A stretch of DNA of 64,000 bases from JBMOLK01 sp049325575 (lineage in GTDB: Bacteria; Bacillota; Clostridia; Acetivibrionales; Acetivibrionaceae), in assembly GCA_049325575.1 (NCBI GenBank), contig JBMOLK010000112.1, positions 23,238 through 87,237 on the forward strand, in the 5' to 3' direction. Shown one piece after another: positions 36,527 through 44,844 of the stretch. Under the pieces are notes generated by a model. The model saw nothing but the letters and a program-made list of their open reading frames with translations. It was not told the DNA's origin and made no database searches. How positions within the stretch are numbered: the first letter of the stretch is position 1; every line of letters starts with the position of its first letter. The translations under genes and the position numbers were made by a program.

Positions 36527-36614
36527 TAGAGCCTGTTTATACGACGAGGAAAGTGAGAGCATTGTTTGAGCATAGCGAGTTTTGCTCGAACCCGAGGAGT
36601 ATTTATAGGCTCTA
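36527..36614. repeat. Imperfect palindrome
   Basis: TAGAGCCT at the left end pairs with AGGCTCTA at the right, with GTTTATAC/GTATTTAT next inward and a G+C-richer centre containing CGAGTTTTGCTCG. It looks like a dispersed intergenic palindrome or an RNA hairpin; no second copy is seen in the window. Confidence 0.5.
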
Positions 36615-36707
36615 AACTGCGTAACTTAAGTTTCTGTATTATTTTTATTCAAAATCATATTATGCACCTTACGTCAAGAGCATATGTTGTTTCCTAAGAA
36701 AGTATAT

Positions 36708-36744
36708 AAAAAGGTTGGACTCCCAAGCTGTTTTGAGAGTCCAA
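36708..36744 (-). terminator. Terminator of the thiamine-binding-like gene
   Basis: Minus strand: TTGGACTC/GAGTCCAA stem with a 14-base centre, then CCTTTTTATA. Confidence 0.75.
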
Positions 36745-36751
36745 TCACTTG

Positions 36752-36988
36752 TCAGGTTGCGTTTGACATTGTAACTACCATATTTATTTCGCCGCCAGTG
36801 TTTTCTGCTTCAGTAAACATTTTTTGGAGGCTTTGAAATATCTCTTCTTTTGAGCCTGTTATTATAGTGTTCATTGAGTTAACACTATAATCCACATTAG
36901 TGTCTTTAAGTATATCAATTGAATTGTTAATTACACCTGTTGCGTCGTTTGTTTTTAGCGGATAGATGGCTACTTCTGCTTTAATCAA
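36752..36988 (-). CDS. MTH1187/YkoF-like thiamine-binding protein
   Basis: 78 aa with the ferredoxin-like fold pattern of the MTH1187/YkoF superfamily: MIKAEVAIYPLKTND, a helix with NNSIDILKD, VDYSVNSMNTIITGS and a C-terminal strand GGEINMVVTMSN. Members bind thiamine or related molecules; ligand here unproven. Start TTG with AAGGAG 10 bases upstream. Single gene with a terminator. Confidence 0.7.
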   Translation of the reverse strand: MIKAEVAIYPLKTNDATGVINNSIDILKDTNVDYSVNSMNTIITGSKEEIFQSLQKMFTEAENTGGEINMVVTMSNAT

Positions 36989-37180
36989 ACCCGGTTCACT
37001 CCTTATAATTTTTTTGGCTTATTAGTAGTATGGTATTAATAACAAATAATATACCTTCTCATGGCTCCGATATTATTCCTCTCCACAAGGAAAGTTTCCG
37101 GATGGAAAAATGTTTGATTAGTACAGGTTTTACAGTGATATAAATAAATAGAATATTATGTAAATGTGAGGGTGTTGGTT

Positions 37181-37327
37181 ATGTTCTCAACTATAATACA
37201 CGGGAACGAAATATACCATGGCATAATACTGGAGAAATTTGAAACGGGTTTTATTTTTGGTTTTAGAATCGACGGGAGGAATTATATTTGGGAATGTAAT
37301 TATGATTACTGGAAATTGATTGAATGA
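37181..37327 (+). CDS. 48-aa hypothetical small protein
   Basis: Starts MFSTIIHGNEIYHGIILE and ends WKLIE; aromatic-rich, beta-like (GFIFGFRIDGRNYIWECNYD). GAGGGTG lies 7 bases before the ATG. No relative recognised; supported only by the ribosome binding site and the coding-like composition. Confidence 0.45.
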   Translation: MFSTIIHGNEIYHGIILEKFETGFIFGFRIDGRNYIWECNYDYWKLIE

Positions 37328-37364
37328 GGCTTTGAAAGATGTTATGTCAATAAAAATTCACACA

Positions 37365-37462
37365 GAGATAGCGAACTGTAAAGATAAACATATGATTTCC
37401 TTAAGCCTATTTGATTCAAATGGCTTGCTCATCAAGTTTATCTACTTTTACAGTTCGATCTC
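37365..37462. repeat. ~100-bp repeat element, copy 2 (inverted)
   Basis: Reverse complement starts GATCGAACTGTAAAAGTAGA and matches copy 1 at 34873-34979 almost base for base at both ends (~35 bases on the left, ~27 on the right); the centre differs and is 9 bases shorter. Its own ends GAGATAGCGAACTGTAAAG and CTTTTACAGTTCGATCTC are imperfect inverted repeats. Confidence 0.75.
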
Positions 37463-37552
37463 CTTAAATAAAAAAGCAGACTAAAGCGTGCCCCTTTATA
37501 TGTGCTTTGCATATTATGTAGTACTCAAATCATCATCTATGGGGGTTAGGTT

Positions 37553-38368
37553 ATGGCTGTTTTTAATATTGGAGATATAGTAGTAAGAAAGTCTCATGGG
37601 CAGGATATCTATTTTACGGTAATTGATATACTTAATAAAGAATCCCAAAAGCCTGTTTACGTTTTAAGAGGGGTATTTTACAGGATAGAAGCCGATGCTT
37701 CTGAAGATGACCTGATAAAAGAGGATTACAGGAATGTTCGGTTAAGTCTGCAGCGAGAAGTGTTGAGGGTAAAGAGAAATACATTCAGGGGAAACTTTAT
37801 AAATAGAATATTTCTACTGGGCAGACCTAGACAGAGACCCGGTAAGATTCTTCATATTGATTCCAGCAAAAAGTTCCTTAATATGTGTAGAAATCACTAT
37901 AGGGAGGCTGGAATCAGATCTGCAGGATATCTGGCAGCTGAAAGTGAACAGCCTCAAATAGTAGGGAGGGCCCTGGCTGAAAACAGGCCGGATATACTGG
38001 TAGTAACCGGACATGACGGTATTAGGAAAAATGGGGGTAGTTTAAATTCTTTAGAGAGCTACAGAAATTCCAAATACTTTGTAGAATGTGTCAAGGAAGC
38101 AAGAAGGTATGAACCTGATTTTGACAAGTTATGCATATTTGCAGGGGCGTGCCAGTCATATTATGAAGCAATTATGGAAGCGGGTGCAAACTTTGCAAGC
38201 TCACCAGGCAGGATAAATATAAATGCGTTGGACCCTGCAATCGTATCCGAGAAGGTTGCACTTACAGATAAAAGGTATTATGTGACCCCACAGGAGATTG
38301 CAAGAATAACGATCACTGGAAGTGAGGGGATAGGGGGCATAAATACAAGGGGGCATTTGACTACATGA
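37553..38368 (+). CDS. yabG: Sporulation-specific protease YabG
   Basis: Sporulation cysteine-type peptidase that trims spore coat proteins during coat maturation. 271 aa, full length. N-terminal SH3-like part (FNIGDIVVRKSHGQDIYFTV), central VVTGHDGIRKNGG and AGACQSYYEAI with candidate catalytic His and Cys, and the conserved C-terminal GSEGIGGINTRG. GGGGG-type ribosome binding site before the ATG. Supports a spore-forming host. Confidence 0.94.
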   Translation: MAVFNIGDIVVRKSHGQDIYFTVIDILNKESQKPVYVLRGVFYRIEADASEDDLIKEDYRNVRLSLQREVLRVKRNTFRGNFINRIFLLGRPRQRPGKILHIDSSKKFLNMCRNHYREAGIRSAGYLAAESEQPQIVGRALAENRPDILVVTGHDGIRKNGGSLNSLESYRNSKYFVECVKEARRYEPDFDKLCIFAGACQSYYEAIMEAGANFASSPGRININALDPAIVSEKVALTDKRYYVTPQEIARITITGSEGIGGINTRGHLTT

Positions 38369-38476
38369 GGTAATCCACAATTTACTTTGTTGAAGCACGG
38401 GCTTAAATACTGTAAAATATAAAGAGCAAAAAAATGATGCTTGTTTACAATAATTTAAACGTAGAGGGAGATACAT

Positions 38477-40429
38477 TTGGGTAAAAACTTATATATTACG
38501 GAAAAACCATCAGTAGCATCGAGCTTTGCTGAAGTACTGGGAATGAAGATAACAAAGCAGGATAGAGGCAGGGGATATGCAGAGTCGGAACATTCAATAG
38601 TAACATGGTGTTTTGGACACCTTATCACCATGGCATACCCGGATGCTTATGACCCCGCGTATAAAGAATGGAAGGTGGAGTACCTCCCGATAATACCTGA
38701 AGATTACAAATATATTATAATTGACGATGAGGGTGTAAAGAAGCAATTTGAATCAATAAAGAAACTGATGCTAAGAGAAGATGTGGACATGATATATGCA
38801 TGTACAGACAGCGGCCGTGAAGGAGAATATATTTACAGGCTTGTATATGAGCAAAGCGGAAGTACAAAAAGTGCGAGAAGGGTATGGATTTCTTCACAGA
38901 CAGAGGAAGCTATCAAAGAAGGCATTAAGAAGGCTAAGGATATAAGCGATTATGATTCCCTTGCCAGGGCTGCATACAGCAGAGCTAAGGAGGATTGGCT
39001 CTTTGGGATGAATTTCAGCAGGATTTATACATGTCTTTACGGCAGAAAATTGTCCAATCTTTTAAAAGAGAGCAGGTCTTCTGTGATAGCAGTGGGAAGG
39101 GTAATGACATGTGTACTTGGTCTGGTTACAGACAGGGAGCAGGAGATAAGGAATTTTGTTTCACAAAAACACTATGGTATAGCTGCAAGCTTCCTGTCCT
39201 GTGACAGCAAGCTTGAGTTCAAGGGAAAATGGCAGCCGGGCAAAAAGCAAAAAGGCAAGGAAAAAGATAATTCGGATGAGGAGAAATATATCGGTAAAGA
39301 GGAAGTAGAGGAGGTTATTGAGAGGCTTAAAGGTTATCAGGCCAGAATAAAAAAAGTTGAAATCAAGACAAAGAATGAACAGCCCCCTCTTCTTTTTAAC
39401 CTTGCAGAGCTGCAATCAGAAGCAAATAAGAAGTTTAAGCTTCCTGTGGACAAGACCCTTGAGATTGCACAAAATCTTTATGAAAAGAAGTTGATTACCT
39501 ACCCTAGAACAGATTGCAGAGTGCTTTCTACAGATGTTTTGGGGGAGATACCCAAGGTCTTAAACGGGCTTTTTAAGAATACGGCTTATAAGGATTATAT
39601 ACTTAGGATTAAGGAATTTGGAGAACTTAAGGTGACTAAGTCTACCAAGCGTTATGTAGATGGTGAGAAGGTAACGGACCACTACGCTATCATACCTACC
39701 TATATAACAGCAGACATAGATAAAATGGATGGAGATTCAAAAAAGATATATAATCTAATTGTGAAAAGGTTTCTGGCGATTTTTTATCCTCCCGCAGTAT
39801 ATAACACTGTGAAGGTAGAGACACAGGTGAACGGAGAAATTTTTACATCCAATGCAAAAACATTAAAGGAAGCAGGCTGGAAGGAAATATATGAAACAAG
39901 TACATCTAAAGGTGATGAGGAACTTACAGAGGTTCCCATACACCTTTTAGTCAAAAATGAAAATTGCAATGTGCTTGGATTCGACCTTGAAGAAAAGGAG
40001 ACTAAACCGCCGTCTCGTTATACCGATGGTTCACTTATAATTACCATGGAGAAGGCCGGTAAGTTTATTGAAGATGAAGAACTTCGTGACCAGATAAAAA
40101 CCTCCGGAATTGGTACATCTGCTACACGTGCCGGGATAATCAAGAAATTAAAAGACATAGGGTATATAGACATAAATCCCAAAACCCAGGTAGTGACTCC
40201 TACGCTTAAGGGGGAAGCAATTGTTGAGGTAGTGAGAAGAACTGCCAGGGAGCTTTTGAGCCCTTCACTTACGGCAAGCTGGGAGAAAGGACTTACTATG
40301 ATAGAGAATAAAGAGACTTCTGAAAAGGTTTTTGAAGAAAAGCTTTACGCTTATATCAATAAAACAATAGAAAAGGTGAAGAGAAGCACTGATAATATCA
40401 ACCTGGCAAGGCTTTTAAAAAATCCTTAG
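38477..40429 (+). CDS. topB: DNA topoisomerase III
   Basis: Type IA topoisomerase. TOPRIM domain at the N terminus (ITEKPSVASSFAEVLG, with DSGREGE of the metal site near residue 113), catalytic Tyr in LITYPRTDCR near residue 341, and the C-terminal SGIGTSATRAGIIKKL gate region. 650 aa, without zinc fingers, typical of the Firmicutes chromosomal or mobile-element TopB group. Start TTG with GAGGGAG 6 bases upstream. Confidence 0.93.
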   Translation: MGKNLYITEKPSVASSFAEVLGMKITKQDRGRGYAESEHSIVTWCFGHLITMAYPDAYDPAYKEWKVEYLPIIPEDYKYIIIDDEGVKKQFESIKKLMLREDVDMIYACTDSGREGEYIYRLVYEQSGSTKSARRVWISSQTEEAIKEGIKKAKDISDYDSLARAAYSRAKEDWLFGMNFSRIYTCLYGRKLSNLLKESRSSVIAVGRVMTCVLGLVTDREQEIRNFVSQKHYGIAASFLSCDSKLEFKGKWQPGKKQKGKEKDNSDEEKYIGKEEVEEVIERLKGYQARIKKVEIKTKNEQPPLLFNLAELQSEANKKFKLPVDKTLEIAQNLYEKKLITYPRTDCRVLSTDVLGEIPKVLNGLFKNTAYKDYILRIKEFGELKVTKSTKRYVDGEKVTDHYAIIPTYITADIDKMDGDSKKIYNLIVKRFLAIFYPPAVYNTVKVETQVNGEIFTSNAKTLKEAGWKEIYETSTSKGDEELTEVPIHLLVKNENCNVLGFDLEEKETKPPSRYTDGSLIITMEKAGKFIEDEELRDQIKTSGIGTSATRAGIIKKLKDIGYIDINPKTQVVTPTLKGEAIVEVVRRTARELLSPSLTASWEKGLTMIENKETSEKVFEEKLYAYINKTIEKVKRSTDNINLARLLKNP

Positions 40430-40446
40430 TAGTTTGTGGGTTGCTG

Positions 40447-40896
40447 TCATGATACGGGTTTTAATCTCATTGACTCAACCCATTGTACCAGCCACGAAAT
40501 AAGTGTAAAACCGAAAACATTAAGGAGTAAAGAATTGGTAAGGTTCCATTTGTGATAATAAAAGTTATCTGTAAGGACAAGGAAGAATTCCAAAATTAAT
40601 AAAAGAGTCGAAGAGAGTATAATATATGGAAAAGTCCAAACATTTCTTTTTGGAAAATAGTTTATAAATAGAATTGCTCCCCAAAATCCACTTGCAAAAT
40701 AAAATATTGGAAGCCCTTCAAGAGCAGGGCTTGCACCAGCAAATGAGAAAGCACCCAGCCTTATAAGTGTCGTATCAATCAAATATAAAACAACGCTTCC
40801 TATTATACCTGCCGGCCATAAGCGCTTCCATTTATTTTTTGGTACTAAGACAAAGCTTAATATTGATAATCCAACAAAGAAGAAAAACCATATCAT
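40447..40896 (-). CDS. CBO0543-like five-helix membrane protein
   Basis: 149 aa with five hydrophobic helices and the pattern of the clostridial/bacillar CBO0543 family (VPKNKWKRLWPAGIIGS, GLPIFYFASGFWGA, and C-terminal LVQWVES). Function unknown. Convergent with topB. Confidence 0.7.
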   Translation of the reverse strand: MIWFFFFVGLSILSFVLVPKNKWKRLWPAGIIGSVVLYLIDTTLIRLGAFSFAGASPALEGLPIFYFASGFWGAILFINYFPKRNVWTFPYIILSSTLLLILEFFLVLTDNFYYHKWNLTNSLLLNVFGFTLISWLVQWVESMRLKPVS

Positions 40897-41190
40897 ATAT
40901 AAATACCCCTTATCCTGTTTATATAGTTTTAGAGTTTTGAAGCTTACGCATTACTTATATTACCCATAAAAGGGTTCTATAGTATTTAAAAAAATTGGAC
41001 GAATTGGCGCCATACTGTTAATAGAGGTATATACAGTCAATAACTTATGTAATTTATAGAGTACGCTATGTTTAGATAAAAATTTCTTGGGTAAATAATA
41101 ATAAACAGTTAAGTTGTTAATAGACTTTACCGATAGATTTTTTAGATAAGTTTCCAGACAGTTCTGAAATTTTACAAGGAGGGCTGCTAT

Positions 41191-41310
41191 ATGGAAAAAC
41201 AAAGAATTATTCTCTTTATTGTTACACTGCTTATGTTTTTAAGCATGATAGGCGTAGCTGTAGTTACAAATAAGAATAGTGTGCAAAATATTGGTTATAA
41301 TTTAATCTAG
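41191..41310 (+). CDS. 39-aa single-helix membrane peptide
   Basis: MEKQRIILFIVTLLMFLSMI continues to one membrane helix (residues ~6-26) and ends in a polar tail. The ribosome binding site AAGGAGGG with 7-base spacing is one of the best in the window, so translation is likely despite the size. No homologue recognised. Confidence 0.55.
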   Translation: MEKQRIILFIVTLLMFLSMIGVAVVTNKNSVQNIGYNLI

Positions 41311-41421
41311 TGCAAAAGATGTAGTTAACATGTAGCTGACTTGGCAGCAAATTTTAGCCTATATCCATATATAAACGATTATAAATACAATGAAGATTAC
41401 ATTTATCAATTATCATAGTAG

Positions 41422-41457
41422 AAAAAAGGATAGCCCGGTTCCGGACTATCCTTTTTT
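41422..41457. terminator. Bidirectional terminator
   Basis: AAAAAAGGATAGCCCGG-TT-CCGGACTATCCTTTTTT, a near-perfect stem between the small peptide gene and the convergent export gene. Confidence 0.9.
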
Positions 41458-41474
41458 CTATGTTATTTTATGTT

Positions 41475-41957
41475 TTAAAAATGAATACCGATTTGTTCCA
41501 AGAAGGCCGGAGCCAGTATCGATACTGCAGTCAGTATTGCAGCAGATATAACTGCCCCTGCAAATGCACAAAAAAGAGATTTCTTAAAATCAAGTCCCAG
41601 AAAAGCAGCTACGGCAGAGCCTGTCCATACACCTGTAGTAGGTAAAGGAACACCTATAAAGGCTATAAGTCCGATTTCTTTATACTTTTCAATTTTAGGC
41701 GTGTTTTTCTGAAGCTTCTTTTCAATAAAGTCAGTTATCTTACTCAAGGATTTATATTTCTTCATCCATTTAAAAATGGTATTAAACATAAGAAGTATTA
41801 TTGGTGCAGGAAGCAGACTTCCTAACAAGCTTACAAGAAACACAGGTATAGGGGCAAGATCTTTAACTATAATACCCCAGGGTATGGCACCTCTTTGCTC
41901 AATAAGGGGTACTGCTGAAATAATAAGAACATATAAGTATGATAATAAATCCTTCAT
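41475..41957 (-). CDS. COG2426 small-multidrug-export-like protein
   Basis: 160-aa membrane protein with four to five helices and the DedA/VTT-like signature GAIPWGIIVKDLAP near the N terminus and AFIGVPLPTTGVWTGSAVAA in the centre. COG2426 proteins are annotated as putative small multidrug exporters without firm biochemical proof. AGGAGAAATGAC precedes the ATG. A promoter plus intrinsic terminator lies 100-200 bases upstream on the same strand (see next entry). Confidence 0.82.
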   Translation of the reverse strand: MKDLLSYLYVLIISAVPLIEQRGAIPWGIIVKDLAPIPVFLVSLLGSLLPAPIILLMFNTIFKWMKKYKSLSKITDFIEKKLQKNTPKIEKYKEIGLIAFIGVPLPTTGVWTGSAVAAFLGLDFKKSLFCAFAGAVISAAILTAVSILAPAFLEQIGIHF

Positions 41958-42054
41958 GTCATTTCTCCTGTTTAAATTCTTTTATTTTTGTACACCTTTA
42001 TAATAATATCATACCTAAGGTTGTGCAACAATATGGGATAGAGTGTTTTTTGAC

Positions 42055-42120
42055 AAAAAAAGAACCCGTGTAACACGGGACTGGTATTAGAGAGGGAAAA
42101 AACGCTTCCCTTACATGTTT
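42055..42120 (-). ncRNA. Predicted ~66-nt sRNA or attenuated leader
   Basis: A promoter-like element reads on the minus strand TTGTCT, 17 bases, TATAAT (42150-42155 and 42127-42132). The predicted transcript holds a hairpin GGGAA...TTCCC (42094-42110) and ends in an intrinsic terminator CCCGTG-TTA-CACGGG plus TTCTTTTTTT. There is only an ATG-TAA in it. It is either an independent sRNA or the terminated leader of the COG2426 gene that starts 97 bases further on. Confidence 0.5.
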
Positions 42121-42126
42121 ATATTC

Positions 42127-42155
42127 ATTATATACGTGATAGCATTATTAGACAA
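42127..42155 (-). promoter_or_regulatory. Promoter of the small RNA/leader
   Basis: Minus-strand -35 TTGTCT and -10 TATAAT with exactly 17 bases between. The -10 is a consensus match. Confidence 0.55.
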
Positions 42156-42394
42156 CCATTATAGCCGTTCTATTTTGAGCACATGCAAAAAAAGTGTTTA
42201 ACATGTTGTCACATTAAGTGGAAATATGATAAGGTAAATGAGGGGAAATGTAACATTAAAGCTAATTTTTACAGCTTATTGTCTCTGTGGATACTCAATA
42301 ATTGAGTAGATACATTTTTGTGGATTCTTATAATGTATTATGCTAAAATTTCATATATGGATTTATTGAGTATTATCTTTATTTGGAGGATGAG

Positions 42395-43291
42395 ATGGAT
42401 ATAAAAGGGCTTTTGAGAGAGTTAAGAGATTTACCCGACAACTTAAAAGAAGTGCTTGGAGACATGTATAGCCCTTCTGTGGTTATAATAAAAGTTATAG
42501 GTATAATTGTACTTACAATGATTATAGCAAGAGCCGGAAGCTTTATAGTAAAGAAAGCCTTCGAGAAACAAAAATCCTTTAAGTATAAGATCGACAACAA
42601 AAGACTTGATACATTGTCAACATTGTTTGTAAGCATGTTCAGATACTCTATATATATCCTGTCAGGGGTTAGCATACTCACAATTTTGACTGATGCCCTT
42701 AACTTGAGATCCTTACTGGCTGCAGCCGGTATAGGCGGTATAGCATTGGGCTTTGGGGCCCAAAGTCTGATTAAGGATATAATATCAGGTGCGTTTATTG
42801 TCTTTGAGGACCAGTATAGAGTGGGAGACAGGGTGACTGTCGAGAGTCTGACAGGAGTTGTTGAAGAGCTGCAGCTTAGAGTTACCAAGCTTAGAAACTT
42901 TAACGGGGATTTACATATCATACCTAATGGAGAAATAAAAAAGGTAACCAACCATTCAAGGGGAGGTAAGGCTGTAATTGTAGATATTCCTCTAGCTTAT
43001 AAGGTTGATATCAATAAGGCATTTGAAATTGCAGACAGGGTTTGTAAAGAGGTTCCGGGGGAATTTAATACAATATTGGAGGAACCTAAGGTATTGGGGA
43101 TCACAGATCTTGGTAAAGACAGCCTGAATCTTAGAATTATTGCAAGGACAGTTCCCGATGAGCACTGGGAAGTTGAGAGAAGAATCAGGAAACTTATAAA
43201 GGAAGCATACGATAAGGAAAATATTGAGTTTTTTGATAGGTACAGAGTATTAATGGATGACAGGGAGGGAGGCAGTAGAAGTGGTCAATAA
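42395..43291 (+). CDS. Small-conductance mechanosensitive channel, MscS family
   Basis: 298 aa with three N-terminal helices, the pore helix LAAAGIGGIALGFGAQSLIKD with the family Gly/Ala pattern, and a cytoplasmic beta domain (FEDQYRVGDRVTVESLTGVV, LRNFNGDLHIIPNGEI). These channels release solutes when membrane tension rises. ATG at 42395 has GGAGG 5 bases upstream. The end overlaps the DUF951 start. Confidence 0.93.
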   Translation: MDIKGLLRELRDLPDNLKEVLGDMYSPSVVIIKVIGIIVLTMIIARAGSFIVKKAFEKQKSFKYKIDNKRLDTLSTLFVSMFRYSIYILSGVSILTILTDALNLRSLLAAAGIGGIALGFGAQSLIKDIISGAFIVFEDQYRVGDRVTVESLTGVVEELQLRVTKLRNFNGDLHIIPNGEIKKVTNHSRGGKAVIVDIPLAYKVDINKAFEIADRVCKEVPGEFNTILEEPKVLGITDLGKDSLNLRIIARTVPDEHWEVERRIRKLIKEAYDKENIEFFDRYRVLMDDREGGSRSGQ

Positions 43292-43490
43292 ATTCTGCAT
43301 AGGCGATATTGTAGAGCTGAAAAAACAGCACCCTTGCGGAAGTAAGCAGTGGGAAGTGACAAGGGTAGGTGCGGATTTTAAAATCAAATGTCTGGGCTGC
43401 GATCATCAGGTAATGCTGCCAAGGCCAAAGTTTGAAAAGAGCGTAAAGAAAATAATTAAGTCAAATGTAGAAAATTTGGAACCCCATTAG
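43281..43490 (+). CDS. DUF951 family protein
   Basis: 69-aa small beta-barrel-like protein, very conserved in Firmicutes: IGDIVELKKQHPCGSKQWEV followed by ADFKIKCLGCDHQVMLPRPKFEK with a CxxC pair. The GTG at 43281, with GGAGG 8 bases upstream, is preferred over the ATG at 43257. It overlaps mscS by 11 bases, a frequent pairing in Clostridia. Role unknown; nucleic-acid binding has been suggested for the family. Confidence 0.88.
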   Translation: MVNKFCIGDIVELKKQHPCGSKQWEVTRVGADFKIKCLGCDHQVMLPRPKFEKSVKKIIKSNVENLEPH

Positions 43491-43578
43491 ATGAATACCG
43501 GGGTTAATTTTTTATGTATTTGAATTCTTTTAGGTTTTTGTTGTAATAATAAAAATAAAAATCTAAAAGGATGGTATT

Positions 43579-44748
43579 ATGTTTGAGGATAATAAACGAA
43601 ACCAGGGTTTTATCAGGACATTTCTGACAGCACTTCTAACTTCTTTAGGTGTGGGCCTTTTATTAATTTTTGCAGGTACCAATTATATAACAAGGAATGC
43701 TGCACCCGGCCCGCAGACGCCACAAGCCGGACAGAACAGGGATGTTCCAAGGCCGCAGCAGATAGCAGCAGATCAGCCTGCACAGACTGATACTGTTCAA
43801 AGGGTTGCTCAATCCGCGTCACCGGGAGTAGTTGGGATATCAGTACTTAGAGTGGACAGAAAAGCTATATTTGATACAAACGCAACTGAAAGATGGGGTG
43901 TTGGTTCAGGTGTAATAGTAAGCAATGACGGATATATTATTACAAACCACCATGTGGCTGGAGGAAGAAGCAAGAGAATAGAAGTTTCCCTTGCCGATGG
44001 CAGAAATGTTGACGGTGTGACGGTTTGGTCCGACCCGGTTCTTGACCTGGCTGTTGTGAAAATAAATGCAACGGGACTAACCAGTATTCCTCTGGGTGAT
44101 GCCAATCAACTAAAGGTAGGAGAACCTGCTATAGCCATTGGCAATCCCCTTGGCCTTCAATTTCAAAGGACAGTAACATCAGGTATCATAAGTGCACTAA
44201 ACAGGACTATAAAGATTGAGACGGACCAGGGCGCAAACTACATGGAAGATTTAATTCAAACCGATGCCAGCATAAATCCCGGTAATAGCGGCGGACCGCT
44301 TCTGAATTCAAGGGGGCAGGTGGTGGGAATCAATACTGTAAAAGTGGCCAGTGCTGAGGCTATAGGATTTGCAGTACCTATAAATGTTGCAGTGCCCATT
44401 ATCAACCGCTACGTAAAGACTGGCGAGTTTATCGAGACTTATATGGGTGTTTTTGCATATGACAGGGAGGTAATACCTTACCTAAACAGCAATATCAAGC
44501 TTGATAACGGTATCTATATTGCAAATGTAGATGAAAACGGACCTGCGTATAAAAGCGGAATACGTGTCGGCTGCATCATTACACAGGTTGACGGACAGGA
44601 TGTTAATACGATGCTGCAGCTTAGGACTTATGTTTATTCAAAAAATCCAGGAGATATAATAAACGTAACACATATTGATAATGGAAGACCGGAGACTATT
44701 CAAATTAAGCTTGCTGCAAAGGAAAAGGACGGCCTTATTACAAGATAA
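43579..44748 (+). CDS. HtrA-like S1C serine protease
   Basis: 389-aa membrane-anchored protease: N-terminal helix (residues ~12-32), a Pro/Gln-rich linker, trypsin-like domain with His in TNHHVAGG (~124), Asp in VLDLAVV (~155) and Ser in PGNSGGPL (~237), then one PDZ domain (~290-380). Degrades or refolds misfolded extracytoplasmic proteins. Own transcript with an inverted repeat after the stop. Confidence 0.93.
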   Translation: MFEDNKRNQGFIRTFLTALLTSLGVGLLLIFAGTNYITRNAAPGPQTPQAGQNRDVPRPQQIAADQPAQTDTVQRVAQSASPGVVGISVLRVDRKAIFDTNATERWGVGSGVIVSNDGYIITNHHVAGGRSKRIEVSLADGRNVDGVTVWSDPVLDLAVVKINATGLTSIPLGDANQLKVGEPAIAIGNPLGLQFQRTVTSGIISALNRTIKIETDQGANYMEDLIQTDASINPGNSGGPLLNSRGQVVGINTVKVASAEAIGFAVPINVAVPIINRYVKTGEFIETYMGVFAYDREVIPYLNSNIKLDNGIYIANVDENGPAYKSGIRVGCIITQVDGQDVNTMLQLRTYVYSKNPGDIINVTHIDNGRPETIQIKLAAKEKDGLITR

Positions 44749-44761
44749 AGACACTCATAAA

Positions 44762-44797
44762 AGAAAGCTATAGTTGTTTTGACAGCTATAGCTTTCT
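44762..44797. terminator. Hairpin between convergent genes
   Basis: Perfect 12-bp stem AGAAAGCTATAG/CTATAGCTTTCT with a 12-base loop. The T tract is short, so termination strength is uncertain. Confidence 0.65.
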
Positions 44798-44844
44798 GCT
44801 ACATTCCCTATTCTGTTACTTTATTCTGACTAACTTGAAATTCT

